This document shows positions 1-5,186 of a DNA stretch of 5,186 nt, one piece after another. The translations under genes and the position numbers were made by a program. Source of the stretch: an uncultured Christensenellaceae bacterium (GTDB taxonomy: Bacteria > Bacillota > Clostridia > Christensenellales > Borkfalkiaceae); assembly GCA_910587625.1 (NCBI GenBank), contig CAJUMW010000007.1:20775-25960 (forward strand). Reading direction: 5' to 3'. The stretch's first letter is position 1, and every line of letters begins with the position of its first letter. Under the pieces are notes generated by a model. The model ran no database searches. It was not told the origin of the DNA and saw nothing but the letters and a program-made list of their open reading frames with translations.

Positions 1-1028
1 AAAATAGAAAATCTGTTTTTGTTACCTGCCGAATTATTCCAGGTTACGTCTATTGAATACCATCTGCCGCCGCTTGCATCGCGCTCTATCGAGCGATTGT
101 CGTTTTCGGGAGTTGCAAGCCATACATAGTTCCACATATGGTAAACGCTTGCGCCGTTTTCATTTCCGTTCTGGTCTTTTTGATTGCTGTAACCGTTTAC
201 CGTTATGCAAGGAATACCAAGTCTATCCATAACGGTCTTGTAAGCAGTGGAGAATCCGCCGCAGACTGCTTTGCCCTCGACAAGCGCGCCGTATGCCGTG
301 TTTATGTAAGCTGCCGCCTTATAGTTGGGGTCGTCTTTGTTTTCATAAGCTGCGTAATCGTAAGTTACGTTTTCTGCTATATATTTGTTTACCTCTCTTG
401 CAAGATAGACATCTCTTTCCGAATATTTGTCCGATGCCTGTTTTTCATTTACATAGTCTACAATTTCATTAATTTTTGCATTTAAAGCCGAAATTGCATT
501 TTCTACGGATGAAAGGCTGTCAAGTCCGTTATCGACATATAGATTAGCTTCACGACCGCTGTCTATGTATGCTTTATACACGCCGTTTGCTCTGCCTACG
601 CTTATTGTCAGTTTATAGAAGTCTATGTAGAAAAGTTCGGGGTGATCTGTAAGAAATGCGTCGCGCGCCGCGCTGAACGCTTTGGGGATAGTTAAATCAC
701 TGCCGTTTACATAACCTTGAATTTCCGCTGAAGTAGCTATACTTTCGGGAATGAGATATTCAACGTGACCGTCTTTAAAATCTCCTTGTTTATTGATTTC
801 ATCTAAAGCGTTGTAGAACTTTTTGGCAAGAGTGTATTCCTGTTTATTGTCGTCTTCATCGGCAATTGTAAGATTGTCGTAAAAATAATTAGATGCAATA
901 GTTGACGGATTTTCAACCGTATCTGCAGATGCAAATCCGTTTCTGAACAGTTGAACGCCTGAACAGAGTGACAGCGCATATGCTGCAACAATGCCTAGCG
1001 CTGCAACGCGTTTTGTTGTTGATTTCAT
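1..1028 (-). CDS. Secreted transglutaminase-like (papain-fold) protein, C-terminus cut by window edge
   Basis: Seen: an uninterrupted reading frame of 342 codons starts at the ATG at 1028-1026 and leaves the window without a stop. GGAGG (plus-strand 1033-1037) lies 4 nt upstream. The N-terminus reads as a signal peptide: basic MKSTTKR, a hydrophobic stretch at about 8-28, and a plausible cleavage after Ala-Ser-Ala (33-35). The Cys at 22 has Leu before it, so it is not a good lipobox. Residues about 36-200 match no domain I recognise. Residues about 205-335 look like a transglutaminase core: KAVCGGFSTAYK with Cys256, YHMWNYVW with His297, and WYSIDVTWN with Asp327, giving the expected Cys-His-Asp triad order. 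Family knowledge: such secreted bacterial domains are thiol enzymes (proteases, transamidases or wall-modifying enzymes); the substrate cannot be read from sequence. It is transcribed divergently from adhE. The missing C-terminus could carry cell-wall anchoring or binding repeats. Fold is confident, function is not. Confidence 0.88.
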   Translation of the reverse strand, partial: MKSTTKRVAALGIVAAYALSLCSGVQLFRNGFASADTVENPSTIASNYFYDNLTIADEDDNKQEYTLAKKFYNALDEINKQGDFKDGHVEYLIPESIATSAEIQGYVNGSDLTIPKAFSAARDAFLTDHPELFYIDFYKLTISVGRANGVYKAYIDSGREANLYVDNGLDSLSSVENAISALNAKINEIVDYVNEKQASDKYSERDVYLAREVNKYIAENVTYDYAAYENKDDPNYKAAAYINTAYGALVEGKAVCGGFSTAYKTVMDRLGIPCITVNGYSNQKDQNGNENGASVYHMWNYVWLATPENDNRSIERDASGGRWYSIDVTWNNSAGNKNRFSI

Positions 1029-1090
1029 AAAACCTCCAAGAAATCTGTTTGTCTATGCAAAGATACAAAATTTATTTTTGCACATTACAA

Positions 1091-1119
1091 CTTATATCCC
1101 ATATTTTCGTGTTTGTCAA
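1091..1119 (-). promoter_or_regulatory. Near-consensus sigma-A promoter of the transglutaminase-like gene
   Basis: Read on the minus strand, TTGACA (plus-strand 1114-1119, perfect -35) is followed by a 17-nt spacer (1097-1113) and TATAAG (1091-1096, five of six -10 bases). Transcription would start near 1084, leaving a leader of about 56 nt with GGAGG just before the ATG. This is the best-matching promoter in the window and suggests strong basal expression. The short inverted repeat CGTT-TT-AACG (1121-1130) sits directly upstream of the -35; its role is unknown. Confidence 0.8.
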
Positions 1120-1135
1120 GCGTTTTAACGAAATT

Positions 1136-1149
1136 TTCCATTTTTGGAA
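1136..1149. repeat. Short perfect inverted repeat TTCCA-N4-TGGAA between the divergent promoters
   Basis: TTCCA (1136-1140), four T residues, then TGGAA (1145-1149). It lies upstream of the minus-strand -35 and about 90 nt upstream of the proposed adhE -35. The size fits a small operator, but five-base arms in AT-rich DNA can arise by chance, and I do not recognise it as the site of a named regulator. Confidence 0.3.
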
Positions 1150-1240
1150 TGTTGTCGCTTTCGCTCAATTTGTTTGTTTTTTTCTAAATTTTATGTTAAA
1201 ACACAAAAATATTCCTTTGTAAAAAACGGTAAAATATTTG

Positions 1241-1269
1241 TTGCAAAATTTATATTTATTTGATAAACT
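1241..1269 (+). promoter_or_regulatory. Candidate adhE promoter with extended -10
   Basis: TTGCAA (1241-1246, four of six -35 bases) is followed by exactly 17 nt and then TAAACT (1264-1269, four of six -10 bases). A TG dinucleotide one base before the -10 (1261-1262) makes it an extended -10. The start would be near 1276, giving a leader of about 44 nt. The elements are weaker than those of the divergent promoter, but spacing and the TGn element support the assignment. Very AT-rich surroundings make other -10 choices possible. Confidence 0.5.
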
Positions 1270-1277
1270 TTTATCGA
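1260..1277. promoter_or_regulatory. Rex-like operator overlapping the adhE -10
   Basis: TTGATAAACTTTTATCGA is an 18-bp imperfect inverted repeat: seven of nine base pairs are symmetric. It matches 11 of the 14 defined positions of the clostridial Rex consensus TTGTTAA-N4-TTAACAA, and two of the three differences (positions 4 and 15) are a symmetric swap that preserves dyad symmetry. Family knowledge: Rex senses the NADH/NAD+ ratio and commonly represses adhE in Clostridia. The site covers the proposed -10, where a bound repressor would block transcription. A perfect 12-bp palindrome TTTATCGATAAA (1270-1281) overlaps its right half and could be the real site of another regulator. Confidence 0.45.
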
Positions 1278-1319
1278 TAAATAAATATCAATTCTATACA
1301 TTATTAATAAGGAGCAGTT

Positions 1320-3929
1320 ATGGATTTTAAGTTACATTACGAAGTTTGCGACAGTATCGAGCGGCTTGAGAAGGAACTTGACCGCGTTCGTAAAGCGCAG
1401 GAAAAGTTTGCTTTGTATTCACAGGAACAAGTTGACAAAATTTTTCTTGCCTGTGCTACGGCAGCTAATAAGATGAGGATACCCCTTGCCAAGCTCGCTG
1501 TCGAAGAGACAGGTATGGGCGTGGTAGAGGATAAAGTTATAAAAAACCACTATGCTGCGGAGTATATATATAATGCGTACAGAAACGTTAAAACTTGCGG
1601 AGTTATAGAAGAGGATAAGGCGTATGGTATAAAAAAGGTTGCCGAGCCCATAGGCGTTATCGGTGCTGTAATACCCACAACAAACCCTACGTCAACGGCT
1701 ATATTTAAAACGCTTATCTGTTTAAAGACGAGAAACGGCTGTATTTTAAGTCCGCACCCGAGAGCAAAAAATTCGACTATTGCGGCAGCAAAAGTTATCT
1801 ATGAAGCAGCTGTTGCGGCAGGCGCACCCGAGGGTATAATCAGCTGGATAGACGTTCCCAGCCTCGATATGACAAACCTTCTTATGAAGTCTGTCGATAC
1901 AATACTTGCAACGGGCGGACCTGGAATGGTCAGGGCTGCGTATTCGAGCGGCAAACCCGCTCTCGGCGTAGGGGCAGGCAATACTCCGGCTATAATCGAT
2001 GAAAGCGCGGATATTCTTCTTGCAGTAAACTCTATTATTCATTCAAAGACCTTTGATAACGGTATGATTTGCGCTTCGGAGCAATCGTGCATAGTATCTT
2101 CCAAAATTTACAAAGAAGTTAAAAAAGAATTTGCTGCGCGCGGCTGCTATTTTCTTGTAGGGGAAGAGCTTGACAAAGTTAGAAAGACGATTATTATAAA
2201 CGGTTCTCTCAATGCAAAAATCGTCGGACAACCGGCACATAAAATAGCAAAAATCGCAGGGGTAGACGTACCCGACACTACGAAAGTTTTAATAGGAGAG
2301 GTTGACAGCGTTGAGCTTGAAGAAGAATTTGCGCACGAAAAACTTTCCCCTGTGCTTGCAATGTACAAAGCCGAAAGCTTTGACGACGCTTTGAACAAAG
2401 CTGAACGTCTTATTGCCGACGGCGGATACGGGCACACTTCGTCGCTGTATGTCAACGTTGTTACTTCGCAGGAAAAGATTCACGAGTTTTCTGAAAGAAT
2501 GAAAACTTGTCGTATTCTTATCAACACTCCTTCGTCGCAGGGCGGTATCGGAGATTTGTATAACTTTAAACTTGCTCCTTCGCTCACTCTGGGTTGCGGA
2601 AGCTGGGGCGGCAACTCCGTTTCCGAAAACGTTGGAGTTAAACATCTTTTAAACATTAAAACAGTTGCGGAAAGGAGAGAAAATATGTTGTGGTTCAGAG
2701 CGCCCGAAAAAGTTTACACAAAGAAAGGTTGTTTGCCTGTCGCACTTGACGAGCTTAAAAATGTAATGGGTAAGAAAAAGGCTTTTGTCGTTACCGACAG
2801 TTTTCTTTACAATAACGGATATACAAAGTGCATAACCGACAAACTTGACGAGCTTGGTATCGAACACAACGTATTCTTCGACGTTGCTCCCGACCCGACG
2901 CTTGCCTGCGCAAAAGAGGGGGCAAAGCAGATAAGCGCTTTCAAACCCGACGTTATAATAGCACTCGGCGGCGGTAGCGCGATGGACGCGGCTAAAATTA
3001 TGTGGGTTATGTACGAGCACCCCGAAGTTGACTTCCTCGATATGGCTATGCGCTTTGTCGATATAAGAAAAAGAATATATACCTTCCCTAAAATGGGAGA
3101 AAAGGCTTACTTTATCGCAATTCCCACCTCAGCGGGTACGGGTTCCGAGGTTACGCCTTTCGCGGTCATTACCGATGAAACTACGGGAGTTAAGTATCCC
3201 CTTGCAGACTACGAGCTTTTGCCAAATATGGCTATCATAGATACCGATTTGCATATGTCCGCACCCAAGGGACTTACGGCGGCTTCGGGTATTGACGCAG
3301 TAACGCATGCTCTCGAAGCATACGCTTCGGTTATGGCTACCGACTATACGGACGGACTTGCGTTGCAGGCGCTCAAAGTTATATTCAAATATCTTCCTGC
3401 GGCATATGAAAACGGTCAAACCGACGCCGAAGCAAGGGAAAAAATGGCTAACGCGGCTACAATGGCAGGTATGGCGTTTGCAAACGCTTTCCTCGGCGTA
3501 TGCCATTCTATGGCGCATAAACTCGGCGCTTTCCACCATTTGCCCCACGGCGTTGCAAACGCGCTTATGATTGACGAGGTTATAAGGTTTAACTCGGTCG
3601 AAGCTCCTGCAAAGATGGGCACTTTCAGCCAATACGCTTATCCCAAGACTTTGAGAAGATATGCCGAAGTAGCCGAAAGCCTCAATCTCGGCGGTAAGAA
3701 CGACAGCGAAAAAGTGGAAAATCTTATCAAAGCTATAGATAAACTCAAAGCTCAGATAGGCATTAAAAAGACTATTAAGGACTACGGCATTGACGAAAAG
3801 GTGTTCCTTGATAACCTCGACGCAATGGTAGAGCAGGCTTTTGACGACCAATGCACGGGCGCAAACCCGAGATATCCGTTAATGTCTGAAATAAAGCAAA
3901 TGTATTTAAATGCATATTACGGTAAATAA
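1320..3929 (+). CDS. adhE: Bifunctional aldehyde-alcohol dehydrogenase AdhE
   Basis: Role (family knowledge): reduces acetyl-CoA to acetaldehyde and then to ethanol, using two NADH; cytoplasmic, and homologues assemble into spirosome filaments. Seen: 869 aa, near the usual length (E. coli 891). Residues 1-445 are a CoA-acylating aldehyde dehydrogenase with nucleotide-binding segments around 112-130 and 197-221 and catalytic Cys251 in NGMICASEQS. A linker near 446-460 leads to an iron-type alcohol dehydrogenase with GGGSAMDAAK (550-559) and IPTSAGTGSE (601-610). The expected iron ligands are present: Asp659 and His663 in GIDAVTHALEAY, His729 in GVCHSMAHK, His743 in LPHG. No catalytic residue is missing. 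AAGGAG (1309-1314) lies 5 nt before the ATG and fixes the start. The stop at 3927-3929 is 13 nt before the kinase start, implying one transcript. Likely redox-controlled through the Rex-like site upstream. Confidence 0.98.
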   Translation: MDFKLHYEVCDSIERLEKELDRVRKAQEKFALYSQEQVDKIFLACATAANKMRIPLAKLAVEETGMGVVEDKVIKNHYAAEYIYNAYRNVKTCGVIEEDKAYGIKKVAEPIGVIGAVIPTTNPTSTAIFKTLICLKTRNGCILSPHPRAKNSTIAAAKVIYEAAVAAGAPEGIISWIDVPSLDMTNLLMKSVDTILATGGPGMVRAAYSSGKPALGVGAGNTPAIIDESADILLAVNSIIHSKTFDNGMICASEQSCIVSSKIYKEVKKEFAARGCYFLVGEELDKVRKTIIINGSLNAKIVGQPAHKIAKIAGVDVPDTTKVLIGEVDSVELEEEFAHEKLSPVLAMYKAESFDDALNKAERLIADGGYGHTSSLYVNVVTSQEKIHEFSERMKTCRILINTPSSQGGIGDLYNFKLAPSLTLGCGSWGGNSVSENVGVKHLLNIKTVAERRENMLWFRAPEKVYTKKGCLPVALDELKNVMGKKKAFVVTDSFLYNNGYTKCITDKLDELGIEHNVFFDVAPDPTLACAKEGAKQISAFKPDVIIALGGGSAMDAAKIMWVMYEHPEVDFLDMAMRFVDIRKRIYTFPKMGEKAYFIAIPTSAGTGSEVTPFAVITDETTGVKYPLADYELLPNMAIIDTDLHMSAPKGLTAASGIDAVTHALEAYASVMATDYTDGLALQALKVIFKYLPAAYENGQTDAEAREKMANAATMAGMAFANAFLGVCHSMAHKLGAFHHLPHGVANALMIDEVIRFNSVEAPAKMGTFSQYAYPKTLRRYAEVAESLNLGGKNDSEKVENLIKAIDKLKAQIGIKKTIKDYGIDEKVFLDNLDAMVEQAFDDQCTGANPRYPLMSEIKQMYLNAYYGK
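2671..2687 (+). promoter_or_regulatory. Candidate internal ribosome-binding site and in-frame ATG at the AdhE domain junction
   Basis: Inside adhE, AAAGGAGAG (2671-2679) stands 7 nt (from the end of AAGGAG) before an in-frame ATG at 2685-2687, which is Met456. The match and spacing are as good as those of the true starts in this window. Initiation here would give a 414-residue protein holding only the iron-dependent alcohol dehydrogenase domain, beginning MLWFRAPEK. Caution: the encoded residues ERREN-M are, from memory, typical of clostridial AdhE, and AGG/AGA arginine codons are common in this gene, so protein conservation alone may explain the match. Confidence 0.35.
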
Positions 3930-3936
3930 GGAGAGG
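3928..3936 (+). promoter_or_regulatory. Ribosome-binding site that sets the kinase start at 3943
   Basis: AAGGAGAGG begins in the last two bases of the adhE stop codon; its GAGAGG part (3931-3936) ends 6 nt before the ATG at 3943. An in-frame ATG at 3910 lies inside adhE and would add 11 residues (MHITVNKERKI), but nothing like a Shine-Dalgarno precedes it. The downstream ATG is therefore preferred. The overlap with the adhE stop suggests translational coupling. Confidence 0.85.
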
Positions 3937-3942
3937 AAAATT

Positions 3943-4692
3943 ATGACAAACGCAAAATTGATTTTTTCAAGAGAGGACAAAAAGATTTACAAAGAGGGAG
4001 AAAAACTTATAAAAGTTTTCGAACCCAACTACTCTAAATCAAATGTTTTGAACGAGGCGCTAAACCACTCGCGCGTTGAGGAAACAGACCTTAACGTTCC
4101 GAACTTACATTCGGTAAACGTCGTTGACGGCAAGTGGGCAATTACTCTCGACTATATCGAGGGAGATACGTTGCAGACACTTATGGACGCACATCCCGAA
4201 AAAGAGGATGAATATTTAAATCTTTTTGTTGATTTGCAGAGAACTGTACTTTCAAAAAAAGTACCTATGCTCAATAAATTAAAAGATAAAATGCAAGGTA
4301 AAATTTCTCAAACCGACCTTGATGCAAGCACCCGTTACGATCTTCATACCCGTCTTGACGCTATGCCCAAGCATACAAATCTTTGTCACGGAGACTTCAA
4401 CCCGACAAACATTATTATAAAAAAGGACGGTACGCCGTACATTATCGACTGGTCGCACGCAACACAGGGTAACTCCTCGGCGGACGTTGCAAGAAGTTAT
4501 TTATTGTTCTATCTTGCCGGCAAAAAAGAACTTGGAGATAAGTACTTAAAATTGTACTGTAAAAAGAGCGACACTGCAATACAGTATGTTCAGCGTTGGA
4601 TACCTATAGTTGCGGCGTCAAGGCTTGTGAAAGCGCCCGAAAGCGAAGCGGCATTTTTGCATAGCTGGATAGATGTAGTAGATTACGAATAA
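3943..4692 (+). CDS. APH/choline-kinase-fold small-molecule phosphotransferase, substrate unknown
   Basis: Seen: 249 aa, cytoplasmic, no signal peptide or membrane segment. The C-terminal lobe has the catalytic (Brenner) motif LCHGDFNPTNIII with His149, Asp151 (catalytic base) and Asn156, followed by YIIDWSHA with Asp169 (metal-binding, DFG-equivalent). In the N-lobe, Lys24 in KLIKVF is the probable ATP lysine, Glu38 a possible salt-bridge partner, and ITLDYIEGDTL (67-77) the hinge. Family knowledge: this fold (Pfam APH) includes aminoglycoside, choline, homoserine, methylthioribose and fructosamine kinases. The DW form of the metal motif and the small size argue against calling it an aminoglycoside resistance gene. 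It follows adhE by 13 nt and is closed by a terminator 9 nt after its stop, so it is the last gene of an adhE operon. A link to ethanol or acetaldehyde metabolism is only inference from position. Family assignment is confident. Confidence 0.9.
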   Translation: MTNAKLIFSREDKKIYKEGEKLIKVFEPNYSKSNVLNEALNHSRVEETDLNVPNLHSVNVVDGKWAITLDYIEGDTLQTLMDAHPEKEDEYLNLFVDLQRTVLSKKVPMLNKLKDKMQGKISQTDLDASTRYDLHTRLDAMPKHTNLCHGDFNPTNIIIKKDGTPYIIDWSHATQGNSSADVARSYLLFYLAGKKELGDKYLKLYCKKSDTAIQYVQRWIPIVAASRLVKAPESEAAFLHSWIDVVDYE

Positions 4693-4701
4693 TTGACATA
4701 T

Positions 4702-4730
4702 AAAAAGGCTTGCGTTCGGCAAGTCTTTTT
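4702..4730 (+). terminator. Intrinsic terminator of the adhE-kinase operon
   Basis: A 12-bp stem (4702-4713 with 4719-4730), one G-T wobble, encloses the 5-nt loop GTTCG. The GC-containing core GGCTTGC/GCAAGTC is followed by TTTTT. Outer T-A and A-T pairs (4701/4731, 4700/4732) could extend it. The A-run on the left arm means it could also work on the minus strand. It ends the operon and separates it from nfnA. Confidence 0.9.
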
Positions 4731-4738
4731 ATTATAAT
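4710..4738 (+). promoter_or_regulatory. Candidate nfnA promoter embedded in the terminator, leaderless type
   Basis: A perfect TATAAT (4733-4738) lies 17 nt after TTGCGT (4710-4715, three of six -35 bases), which is inside the terminator stem-loop. Seven nt after the -10 is the A of the nfnA ATG (4746), so transcription would begin at or next to the start codon. No Shine-Dalgarno precedes this ATG (the sequence before it is AATAAAGTCT), unlike the other three genes here. The TATAAT could instead be the chance AT-rich tail of the terminator. Confidence 0.5.
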
Positions 4739-4745
4739 AAAGTCT

Positions 4746-5186
4746 ATGAAATGTAAGTATAAAATTGTTAACAGGCGCGAACTAAATTCTACCGTTACAA
4801 TGATGGACGTCTATGCTCCGCTCGTTGCGGCTAAGGCTCAGGCAGGGCAGTTTATAATTTTACGCGTCGATGAAGACGGAGAGAGAATACCTTTGACGGT
4901 TGCCGGATATGACAGACAAAACGGAACGGTCAAAATAATTTTTCAGATAGTCGGAGCGACAACGGCATTGCTAAATGAAAAGAAAGAAGGGGAGTTTATC
5001 GAGGACTTTGTAGGACCGCTCGGCTGTCCTACAAAAACCGATAATCTTAAAAAAGTATGTATTGTCGGCGGTGGCGTCGGCTGCGCAATAGCTTTACCGA
5101 TAGCGCAGCAATTGCACGAAAGCGGCTGTGAAGTTCACAGTATAATAGGTTTCAGAAATAAGAATTTAATTATTTTAGAGAATGAA
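4746..5186 (+). CDS. nfnA: NfnA-like ferredoxin:NADP+ oxidoreductase FAD/NAD(P) subunit, C-terminus cut by window edge
   Basis: Seen: 147 codons with no stop before the window ends. AGQFIILRVDEDGERIPLTV (33-52) is the flavin-binding barrel, with Arg47 and Thr51 in the RxPLT-type FAD motif. Residues 60-91 (TVKIIFQIVG through FVGPLG) complete it. CIVGGGVGCAIALPIA (105-120) opens the nucleotide-binding Rossmann domain, and IIGFRNKNLIILENE (133-147) follows as in this family. Family knowledge: NfnA pairs with NfnB in the electron-bifurcating transhydrogenase linking NADH, reduced ferredoxin and NADPH; NfnA also carries a [2Fe-2S] cluster at the C-terminus, which is outside this window. Relatives are sulfide dehydrogenase subunit SudB and PyrK; the RIPLTVAGYD and IFQIVGATTALL segments favour NfnA/SudB. 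The start at 4746 fits the expected N-terminus although no ribosome-binding site is visible. An nfnB/gltD-like gene is expected just downstream. Confidence 0.88.
   Translation, partial: MKCKYKIVNRRELNSTVTMMDVYAPLVAAKAQAGQFIILRVDEDGERIPLTVAGYDRQNGTVKIIFQIVGATTALLNEKKEGEFIEDFVGPLGCPTKTDNLKKVCIVGGGVGCAIALPIAQQLHESGCEVHSIIGFRNKNLIILENE

Noticed and set aside
138..485. 115-codon plus-strand frame with hydrophobic translation, resembling a membrane protein
   Set aside because: It lies opposite the catalytic core of the transglutaminase-like gene, whose signal peptide, triad and promoter are clear. The apparent hydrophobicity comes from antisense reading.
1056..1082. TGCAAA...TTTGCA hairpin in the leader of the minus-strand gene, possible riboswitch or attenuator
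   Set aside because: The arms are only 6 bp around a long AT-rich loop and the leader is about 56 nt, too short and unstructured for a known riboswitch.
1192..1209. TGTTAAAA segment as a second Rex site
   Set aside because: Only one half-site is present; the right half has no matching TTAACA.
3129..3851. 240-codon open frame on the minus strand inside adhE
   Set aside because: It is antisense to the highly conserved alcohol dehydrogenase domain, its translation resembles no protein I know, and no ribosome-binding site or operon context supports it. Long antisense frames are common opposite genes with biased codons.
3910..3942. Upstream in-frame ATG that would lengthen the kinase by 11 residues and overlap adhE
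   Set aside because: There is no ribosome-binding site before 3910, while the ATG at 3943 has a well-spaced one; the extra residues do not look like part of the kinase fold.
3943..4692. Aminoglycoside resistance gene
   Set aside because: Only the shared kinase-fold motifs are present. The protein sits in a metabolic operon with no mobile element nearby, and APH-fold proteins serve many unrelated substrates.
4693..4698. Perfect TTGACA just after the kinase stop, possible -35 for nfnA
   Set aside because: No -10 lies 16-18 nt downstream; the TATAAT is 34 nt away, too far to pair.

Overview
The window looks like chromosomal DNA from a low-GC, anaerobic, fermentative Bacillota, most likely class Clostridia and possibly an uncultivated gut-type lineage. 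The reasons are a clostridial-type AdhE, an NfnA-type flavoprotein, strong AAGGAG-type Shine-Dalgarno sites, very AT-rich intergenic DNA and moderately AT-rich genes. This placement is inferred from gene content and style, not from a marker gene. I see no tRNA, rRNA, CRISPR array, insertion sequence, integrase or phage gene.

Layout. (1) Positions 1-1028, minus strand: the N-terminal 342 residues of a secreted transglutaminase-like protein with a signal peptide and an apparently intact Cys-His-Asp triad. It runs off the left edge. (2) Positions 1029-1319: a 291-bp AT-rich divergent control region. It holds a near-consensus promoter for the minus-strand gene (TTGACA, 17 nt, TATAAG), a weaker extended -10 promoter for adhE, and an 18-bp Rex-like inverted repeat over that -10. 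(3) Positions 1320-3929, plus strand: complete adhE, the bifunctional aldehyde/alcohol dehydrogenase (869 aa). It has an internal Shine-Dalgarno plus ATG exactly at the junction between its two enzyme domains. (4) Positions 3943-4692: a 249-aa APH/choline-kinase-fold small-molecule kinase, 13 nt behind adhE and probably in the same operon. (5) Positions 4702-4730: a strong intrinsic terminator. (6) From 4746 to the right edge: the first 147 residues of a NfnA-like NAD(P)/FAD subunit. Its perfect TATAAT lies only 7 nt before the ATG and no Shine-Dalgarno is visible, so the mRNA may be leaderless.

How the genes fit together. AdhE reoxidises NADH by reducing acetyl-CoA to ethanol. Nfn couples NADH, ferredoxin and NADPH pools. 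The plus-strand genes therefore share a redox-balance theme, and a Rex-type NADH/NAD+-sensing operator before adhE would be consistent with it. The kinase is the unexplained member: its catalytic motifs are clear but its substrate is not. The divergent secreted protein has no evident metabolic link. Nothing here is clearly a wholly new system. The most distinctive signals are the possible internal start in adhE, the adhE-kinase pairing, and the terminator overlapping a leaderless-type promoter before nfnA.
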